Source: Spirochaetia bacterium (GTDB lineage Bacteria > Spirochaetota > Leptospiria > Turneriellales > JAOUFE01). From it: DNA of 58,577 nt. Position 1 is the stretch's first letter; every line of letters begins with the position of its first letter. The translations under genes were made by a program, and so were the position numbers. The notes below the pieces were generated by a model. The model worked only from the letters and a program-made list of their open reading frames with translations, made no database searches and had not been told where the DNA came from. Shown piece by piece: positions 53,598 to 58,577 of the stretch. Location: NCBI GenBank assembly GCA_029857955.1, contig JAOUFY010000008.1, forward strand, positions 1 through 58,577, read 5' to 3'.

Positions 53598-56177
53598 TTA
53601 CTTCTTTTGTTTTAGCGCATCTAAAATATCTTGAGCCTTATGAACAATTTCTCCATTTGGTAAAGACAAACTTTCTTCATGTTTAATCAATTCATTGTAG
53701 AATTTTTCAACTTTAGCCCGGTGTGAATTGATAAAACCTTTTGGAAAATAATAGTATTGTTTGCCAGCTTTAAAAACTATAAAATTTTCAGTAAAGGCTT
53801 TTGTATTGCTTGATGAAAACATGGATAATGTACCTGGATCAATGTCCAGTAATTCTTCCATTTTTTGAGGCGTGATCGGAAAAAGATTGGATCCGGTTAA
53901 TTTTTTAGATGTTATATACTTCTCTTTCATTTCATCGGCAATTGTTTTTGCTGTACGTTGAATTTTTTGTGAATTTAATAACTGCTTTTGCGTTTCAGGG
54001 GCTGTCTGACCGCCTTTCTTCTTTTTAACAAGACCAAATAATCCGGAACTTTTTACACTTTCTTTTAAAGCTTTCGGTTCGATATAGGTTTTAGAATCTT
54101 TATGATCCGAATCTGCTGGTTCGATTTTTTGTTTGTTTTTTTGTTCAGCCTCGCTTTTTAATTTTTCTGTCGAACGAATTTTTTCCATATTTGATTCTGA
54201 AAAAACTTTTGCGCGAGCTCTATAATATTCTACAGTATCTTTTGAACCAAAAGAATTTGATCCATGTTCGAGTTCCTGGCGAATACATTCATAAACAAGT
54301 CGCTGGTCTTTTATGTTTTTAGGAAAATAAATTTTTCGAGTAAATCGTTTACCGCGTGAATCGAGCCCTGTCGGAAGAACACCTTCATAAACACTTTCTA
54401 TTAATTCATCTTTAATAAATGGGGCCATGTCTGCGATGATGGCTTCTTCACTTTTATTTATATATTGCGGAAATTGAGGGTCATTTTTTATCTCACGAGC
54501 TACTTTAAACAGTTTTTCTCTGTATTCAATCTCATTTAACCATAGCGCAGAAGGGGAGGGATCCGGGAACATAATTTCAAGTAGTCTTTTGGTTAGGATT
54601 TGTTTTTCAGTAAGTTCCGATTTCTTGAATTTACCTGATAAATCAGAACCAACCGATGTTTGGATACCTGAAGTTTCAAGGCATACCTGCATTCCCTGCA
54701 AAAAATTTTTACCTCGATTTTTTACTTCTTTATTGAATGTATTTTCAATAAAAGGTTTATGTCTTGTGAAGATCATTCTAAAAAGATAAATAAAAGGATT
54801 TATCATTAAAAAAACAATGCTTTTTTTGCGTTTGTATAAACGTTTGATAAAATAATCTTTTAAAGAAAAAGTACTTGTTTTTATGATATCTTCAATGATG
54901 GATATTTCAAACCAATTACCTGTCCTTAACAATGCATTTAATAGAGAAGTTTCAATCAGGGCATAGTAATCTTCAGTTAAACCCAGCTCATTGCCGCTTT
55001 TTTTTACTCCAAGAATTGTGCTTGAGGACATAACCTTTTCAAAAACCTCGGTTGGATAAAATGATGCAGGAATAAAGATCAGCCATTTGCGGGACTGAAC
55101 TCTTTTGGTTAAAAGATCAACATATATTTTAATTTGTGCTTCATTGGCTTCTTTCTCAACTCGTAAAATTTCTGCAGCTTTATCACGCATGAGAAAAATC
55201 TCAAGAGCCATTTGCCGAATTGCGTTTGTCAGAGATTTTGACTGTAATAAAGCTCCTGCAAGGTTTTTTAACGTATCAGGGCTTTTTATTTTTTTTACAT
55301 CTTCAAAGGCTTTGCGCAGTAGATGCAAGGCTTCTGATTTTGTGGAGGTATCAGTTGGTACCATTTTCTTGGCTGCGGCAATCAATTGAGCAGAAAAAAA
55401 CTGGTATCGGAATTTTAAATCGCGATTTTCATTTACCAGAACAATTGGTTCATCAACAGATTCGTTTGTTTGTAATACCCTGGGTATATCAAAATATAAA
55501 ATTTCTGATCTGCCTTTTAACAGCGGAAGAATACGTCGTTTATAAACCTCCTGGCATTTTGTAGACTTGTCTTCTTCATCAAATTTAAAATAACCAAGAA
55601 AATAAGTGTCTTGAATTTTATTATCTTTTATTTTCTGTGTTAAAAATTCACCATGACTGATTCGATCTCCCCATGGTTGTGATACAGCGGCTTTTTCTAC
55701 AATGTTCCTGGCGCTGAGCTCATCTGACCTATCCATGATTTTTTCAACATTTTCATTGCCGCATAGGTAAACGGGTTTAAGTAATAAACGTTCATCAATT
55801 AAAATTGCCCCATAGTATTCAAGGCAAAATGGAGGGTTTGGAGGGGTAAACTTTGTGAGGTAGGCAAGAATTTTGCCAAGATCGCCTATTTTATACTTTT
55901 CACTTTGAAGCGATGCGGCAATTTCTGTCTGCGATGCCAGATGAACTCGCATATTGCCAAGAAAAGATCGTGTAGCATTTAAAATATATCGATAAATGTA
56001 CAATACGCCATGTAAATGCGTACTTGGGCTATAAACCTGGTCTAATGGTTGTAATAAAGATTCAGCCTGTAATTCTGAAACCAATTGGGTTTTATCAAGA
56101 ACTGGGCGTTTATTATCTGTTGATTCAAATTTATCAAGAGAGATTTCAGAATTTAATTTTTGACTACCCTGATTCAC
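53598..56177 (-). CDS. Large protein of unknown family
   Basis: I do not recognise this family. It is an 859-residue, mostly soluble and helical protein, with one hydrophobic segment at about residues 450-467 (IVFLMINPFIYLFRMIF), a charged low-complexity linker (about 690-745), and a C-terminal region resembling SSGLFGLVKKKKGG and a compact end domain (about 770-859). The N-terminal half contains TPPNPPFCLEYYGAILIDER. No catalytic motif is evident. It may be lineage-specific. It is upstream of an MFS transporter gene and may be co-transcribed with it. Confidence 0.55.
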   Translation of the reverse strand: MNQGSQKLNSEISLDKFESTDNKRPVLDKTQLVSELQAESLLQPLDQVYSPSTHLHGVLYIYRYILNATRSFLGNMRVHLASQTEIAASLQSEKYKIGDLGKILAYLTKFTPPNPPFCLEYYGAILIDERLLLKPVYLCGNENVEKIMDRSDELSARNIVEKAAVSQPWGDRISHGEFLTQKIKDNKIQDTYFLGYFKFDEEDKSTKCQEVYKRRILPLLKGRSEILYFDIPRVLQTNESVDEPIVLVNENRDLKFRYQFFSAQLIAAAKKMVPTDTSTKSEALHLLRKAFEDVKKIKSPDTLKNLAGALLQSKSLTNAIRQMALEIFLMRDKAAEILRVEKEANEAQIKIYVDLLTKRVQSRKWLIFIPASFYPTEVFEKVMSSSTILGVKKSGNELGLTEDYYALIETSLLNALLRTGNWFEISIIEDIIKTSTFSLKDYFIKRLYKRKKSIVFLMINPFIYLFRMIFTRHKPFIENTFNKEVKNRGKNFLQGMQVCLETSGIQTSVGSDLSGKFKKSELTEKQILTKRLLEIMFPDPSPSALWLNEIEYREKLFKVAREIKNDPQFPQYINKSEEAIIADMAPFIKDELIESVYEGVLPTGLDSRGKRFTRKIYFPKNIKDQRLVYECIRQELEHGSNSFGSKDTVEYYRARAKVFSESNMEKIRSTEKLKSEAEQKNKQKIEPADSDHKDSKTYIEPKALKESVKSSGLFGLVKKKKGGQTAPETQKQLLNSQKIQRTAKTIADEMKEKYITSKKLTGSNLFPITPQKMEELLDIDPGTLSMFSSSNTKAFTENFIVFKAGKQYYYFPKGFINSHRAKVEKFYNELIKHEESLSLPNGEIVHKAQDILDALKQKK

Positions 56178-56508
56178 ATACTAATCCTGCGGTAAATTTA
56201 ATAAACTCACACACATTTTCAATTTATTTATAAACTAATGCCGCGTCTTTACAATTATTTCATAATGACGCGCTACTGGGCAAGCCTGTCTAACGTGATT
56301 AATGTCAAAAAAAAACACCAAACATACTACACAAACCATTGATTTATACTTAACAAGTTTGCATGCTATACAATATTTAAAATTAATGCGGGGCCACTTC
56401 AAGTTTGAGCATGTATAAATTAAACAGATAAAGCACTAGACAACGTTTTAAAAAATATATATTGAAATAAATCCATAATAATAGAAGTAATGACTTAAGT
56501 TGCTTAAT
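56178..56508. other. Intergenic region without a gene
   Basis: About 330 bases between the large protein gene and the first small membrane protein gene, AT-rich. I see no coding frame, clear hairpin or promoter match that I would defend. Confidence 0.5.
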
Positions 56509-56784
56509 CTAAGGCTTTGTTTTAATAATTACCTTAATATTGAAGATTTTTATTATAATTTTTTCTATTAAAATCAATATCACCATCTCGATTAAAACAA
56601 TCGGTAAATATGTTATTCCAAAAGCTATGGCAAGTGAATAATAACCAAATGTATCAGACATCCACTTAGTTACCAAAAACATTGGCCCAATATTTAAAAA
56701 ATAATCATATAAAAGCTTAATGATAGTTACCACTAGTATGATAAAAAAAACAATTTTTCCAGGTTTTGTTTGAAAATCAATCAT
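56509..56784 (-). CDS. Small membrane protein
   Basis: 91 residues with two or three helices (about 10-27, 33-55 and 58-80) and a basic C-terminus. No family recognised. It starts four bases after the stop of the next membrane protein gene on the same strand, so the two are probably an operon. Being short, the reading frame could be chance, but the hydrophobic pattern and neighbouring gene support it. Confidence 0.5.
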   Translation of the reverse strand: MIDFQTKPGKIVFFIILVVTIIKLLYDYFLNIGPMFLVTKWMSDTFGYYSLAIAFGITYLPIVLIEMVILILIEKIIIKIFNIKVIIKTKP

Positions 56785-56788
56785 AATA

Positions 56789-57175
56789 TTATTTTCCAGC
56801 TTCTTCCAGCAGTACTTTTAAACGCTGTTCTTTCGGTAAGCTTAAAACATGCTTCATCGGTAGCCATTGCATTTTACGATTTAAACAAAATAAATTACGA
56901 AGCAATTTTGATTCATCCCAAGATGCAGTTACTCCAAATTGTAATCGGGCGTATAATTTTGTAATGAATACATCTACTACAGGGCGGTGAAAATATAAAT
57001 AAACAGGAATGGCAAATACGCCAATAAATATAAAAAAGAAAAATTTTGGATTAGGCGAATTTATTAAATATTCTTTTATATGATCAGAAATACCTGAATA
57101 TATCAAAATCAAACTATAAGCAACCAAGGAAAATATCTTTCCGATAAAATCCAGCCAATGAGAATAAAAAATCAT
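56789..57175 (-). CDS. Membrane protein of unknown function
   Basis: 128 residues with two helices (about 10-27 and 45-62), then a soluble tail rich in basic and aromatic residues (about 75-128) ending MKHVLSLPKEQRLKVLLEEA. No family recognised. It is followed in four bases by the 91-residue membrane protein gene, so they may act together. Confidence 0.55.
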   Translation of the reverse strand: MIFYSHWLDFIGKIFSLVAYSLILIYSGISDHIKEYLINSPNPKFFFFIFIGVFAIPVYLYFHRPVVDVFITKLYARLQFGVTASWDESKLLRNLFCLNRKMQWLPMKHVLSLPKEQRLKVLLEEAGK

Positions 57176-57257
57176 AAATCAAACAATTTATTTGAATGAT
57201 TTTGTAAATATTATATTTAAATCTGGCCTTGAATCCCAAGGCCACGTAGCCTTGTAT

Positions 57258-57704
57258 TTAGTCTTCTTTATAATGTTTTTGATGCTTTTTCATGATTTCT
57301 ACAAGTTTTTTCCTTTGTTCAGGTGTTAAAATTGCGTGAAAATCGGCAAGAGCTTGAATACTCATTGTTTTCATTTCAATCATGTGTTTTTGCATAGAAT
57401 CAAATTCAGTATTTAATGGGAGCGCATCGAATGTATCAGATTCAAACGTTTTTGTCATTACATCTGAAATTTTCATTTTTCTTTGATTCCATTCAGGTAT
57501 TTTATCAATAAATCTGTTTGCAATTTGCTCCAGTTTAATTTTTTGATCCGAATTTAAATCAAGTTTCGAGGCCAGATGTTTTTGAAACCAAACTATTTTT
57601 TCTTTTGACATTCCGCGATGATGTCCCCATCTGTGGCAGCTTGAAAATAATAACCCGCCAATTACAATAAGTGATCCTGTTAAAATCAATACTTTTTTTA
57701 TCAT
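57258..57704 (-). CDS. Spy/CpxP-like periplasmic protein, possible lipoprotein
   Basis: The N-terminus has a hydrophobic signal ending in LFSSC (Cys23), a plausible though not perfect lipobox, followed by a His-rich stretch (HRWGHHRG) that could bind metal. The mature helical part carries two LTxxQ-type motifs, LDLNSDQKIKLEQIANRF and ILTPEQRKKLVEIM, as in Spy and CpxP, which act as periplasmic chaperones or metal sensors. A strong AAGGAG lies ahead of the ATG. No CpxRA-like pair is nearby, so its trigger is unknown. Confidence 0.8.
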   Translation of the reverse strand: MIKKVLILTGSLIVIGGLLFSSCHRWGHHRGMSKEKIVWFQKHLASKLDLNSDQKIKLEQIANRFIDKIPEWNQRKMKISDVMTKTFESDTFDALPLNTEFDSMQKHMIEMKTMSIQALADFHAILTPEQRKKLVEIMKKHQKHYKED

Positions 57705-57895
57705 TTTATCTCCTTGAAATTAAATGTTTGTTAATGTGAAATCTTTATCGTTATTTTGATAAGCATTTAGTTAACATACATTAAAATAATCTTTTTGACC
57801 AAAAGTATGTTTAATTTATAACAGTTTATTATAATATATGTTTTTTATCACATATATATTCGATTGATATTGAACTTTATGAGAATTTTCGTGAT

Positions 57896-57915
57896 CCGCT
57901 ACCGTTTGGCAGCGG
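57896..57915 (-). terminator. Hairpin after the histone-like gene
   Basis: On the minus strand CCGCTGCC and GGTAGCGG pair as an 8-bp stem with one G-U wobble and a four-base loop, ten bases after the histone-like stop codon. There is no T tract after it, so it is only a candidate. Confidence 0.4.
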
Positions 57916-57924
57916 TTTCAACGA

Positions 57925-58230
57925 TTAAGATTTAAATTTATCTAAAATACTTTCAAAAAATGACTTTTTTTTAACGTTTCCTGTACTGTGCTTAAATGTA
58001 TCATTGTTTGCACTTACACCTTCAAACGCATTAGATACGTTTGAAGATTTTGCATTTGTAGCAACAGCTTTTTTAGGAGCCGCTTTTTTAGGAGCTGCCT
58101 TTTTAGGAGCCGCTTTTTTAGGGGCTGCTTTTTTAGGGGCTGCTTTTTTAGGAGCCGCCTTTTTAGGGGCTGCCTTTTTAGGAGCTGTTTTTTTAGGAGC
58201 CGCTTTTTTTGCTGGTGTTTTTTCTGCCAT
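57925..58230 (-). CDS. Histone H1-like Lys/Ala/Pro-rich protein
   Basis: 101 residues. After MAEKTPAKK there are nine tandem copies of the five-residue unit AAPKK (one reads TAPKK), then an uncharged Ser/Asn/Ala part and a C-terminal KKKSFFESILDKFKS. Such AAPKK or KAAxK tracts occur in eukaryotic H1 tails and in bacterial H1-like proteins that bind DNA through lysines. A good SD (AAGAGGTAACC) precedes the ATG. DNA binding is inferred from composition; no globular domain is seen. Confidence 0.75.
   Translation of the reverse strand: MAEKTPAKKAAPKKTAPKKAAPKKAAPKKAAPKKAAPKKAAPKKAAPKKAAPKKAVATNAKSSNVSNAFEGVSANNDTFKHSTGNVKKKSFFESILDKFKS
58069..58203 (-). repeat. Nine-copy 15-bp tandem repeat encoding AAPKK
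   Basis: A 15-base unit coding for AAPKK is repeated nine times in the histone-like gene, with third-position variation between copies (GGA/GGG and GCC/GCT on the plus strand). The variation shows it is not freshly duplicated. Copy number could vary between strains. Confidence 0.85.
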
Positions 58231-58529
58231 GGTTACCTCTTTTTATCTACTTTAATTAATTTACGAAATTTCCTCTTAAAAGTGGTTATCTTTGAAGAAG
58301 AATATTGAATTCAGATTAACAATCCTTTATTCATTTATTCCGTTAATAGTCCGTTAGTGGATTTTTAATAGTTGTCTTAATATTCTCAATCCGATAATTG
58401 AACAAATTTTCATATGAGGTATACAGTCAATCATTTTTTACTGACCTTCGGACGGGAGTTCGGGGAGCGGCTACTTTTTAGTAAGAAAATAGTGCGTTAT
58501 ATACAGTCGAAGAATTTGATATTGGTCGC

Positions 58530-58577
58530 ATGAAACCCTTAAAAGAAGAATCAAAACTTCCCAAAGACATAATGGAC
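58530..58577 (+). CDS. Possible gene start, cut by the window end
   Basis: An ATG opens a frame of 16 codons (MKPLKEESKLPKDIMD) that runs off the right edge. The frame before it is also open for about 15 codons, with no other start. No good ribosome binding site is seen, so this may be chance. Confidence 0.25.
   Translation, partial: MKPLKEESKLPKDIMD

Noticed and set aside
58004..58255. A plus-strand open frame of repeated Gly-Ala-Ala-Phe-Leu across the histone-like gene
   Set aside because: It is the antisense of the AAPKK repeat; the minus-strand frame has the ribosome binding site and a normal protein start and end.
1..58577. CRISPR arrays, rRNA, tRNA or insertion sequences
   Set aside because: No spaced direct repeats, conserved rRNA or tRNA segments, or transposase frames were seen on either strand.

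Overview
The window reads as a piece of a low-GC chromosome from a spirochaete, probably an uncultured or little-studied lineage of Spirochaetota. The clearest pointers are a flgG-flgA-flgH-flgI-flgJ run whose FlgG starts with the spirochaete-style MVRSLWTSATGM, a FlgH with no lipobox, a FlgJ reduced to its rod-binding part, a FapA/DUF342 protein, a divergent FliG behind an RsbU/RsbW pair, several cyclic-nucleotide-binding/TPR proteins, and a Lys/Ala/Pro-rich histone-H1-like protein. This placement is inference from gene content; no rRNA, tRNA, CRISPR array or insertion sequence was seen.

Layout. 1-10 kb: dapD and asd (diaminopimelate/lysine branch) with exported LEA2-like and NHL proteins between them, then a LysM/M23-like protein, an amidohydrolase, two cyclic-nucleotide-domain proteins, an exported protein and nadA. 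10.3-19.5 kb: seven co-directional genes ending at two tandem hairpins. They encode a two-helix membrane sensor-like protein, an exported FlgD-Ig protein, a PorV-like barrel fused to a very long TPR region, an orphan Opp-type ATPase, a rhomboid protease, an M50B-like metalloprotease and a coiled-coil protein. 19.6-23.3 kb (minus): a tightly overlapping envelope operon (dolichol-kinase-like protein, LptF/G permease, GlmU-like protein, methyltransferase). 23.3-31.4 kb: prmA, a PIG-L deacetylase with a BshC-like protein, a periplasmic TPR protein, a LysM/M23 endopeptidase, fapA and smpB.

31.4-35.4 kb: the flagellar rod/ring operon, followed by about 590 bases without a gene that hold a terminator-like hairpin and a long imperfect palindrome. 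36-43 kb (minus): AI-2E-type transporter, ftsQ, ftsA and ftsZ, then a ComEC lacking its nuclease-like domain and an exported protein. 43.4-47.4 kb: an RsbU phosphatase, an RsbW-like kinase and FliG in one operon, which suggests partner-switching control linked to the flagellar switch. 47.4-49.5 kb (minus): leuC-leuD.

49.7-58.6 kb: a stand-alone CZB zinc domain, a LiaF-like membrane protein, a frameshifted sterol-desaturase-family gene, an enoyl-CoA hydratase, an MFS transporter, an 859-residue protein of unknown family, two small membrane proteins, a Spy/CpxP-like protein and the histone-like protein. A possible gene start lies at the right edge.

Most genes are housekeeping or envelope functions. 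The parts most worth attention are the barrel-TPR/intramembrane-protease unit (10.3-19.5 kb), the RsbU-RsbW-FliG operon, and the PIG-L/BshC-like pair.
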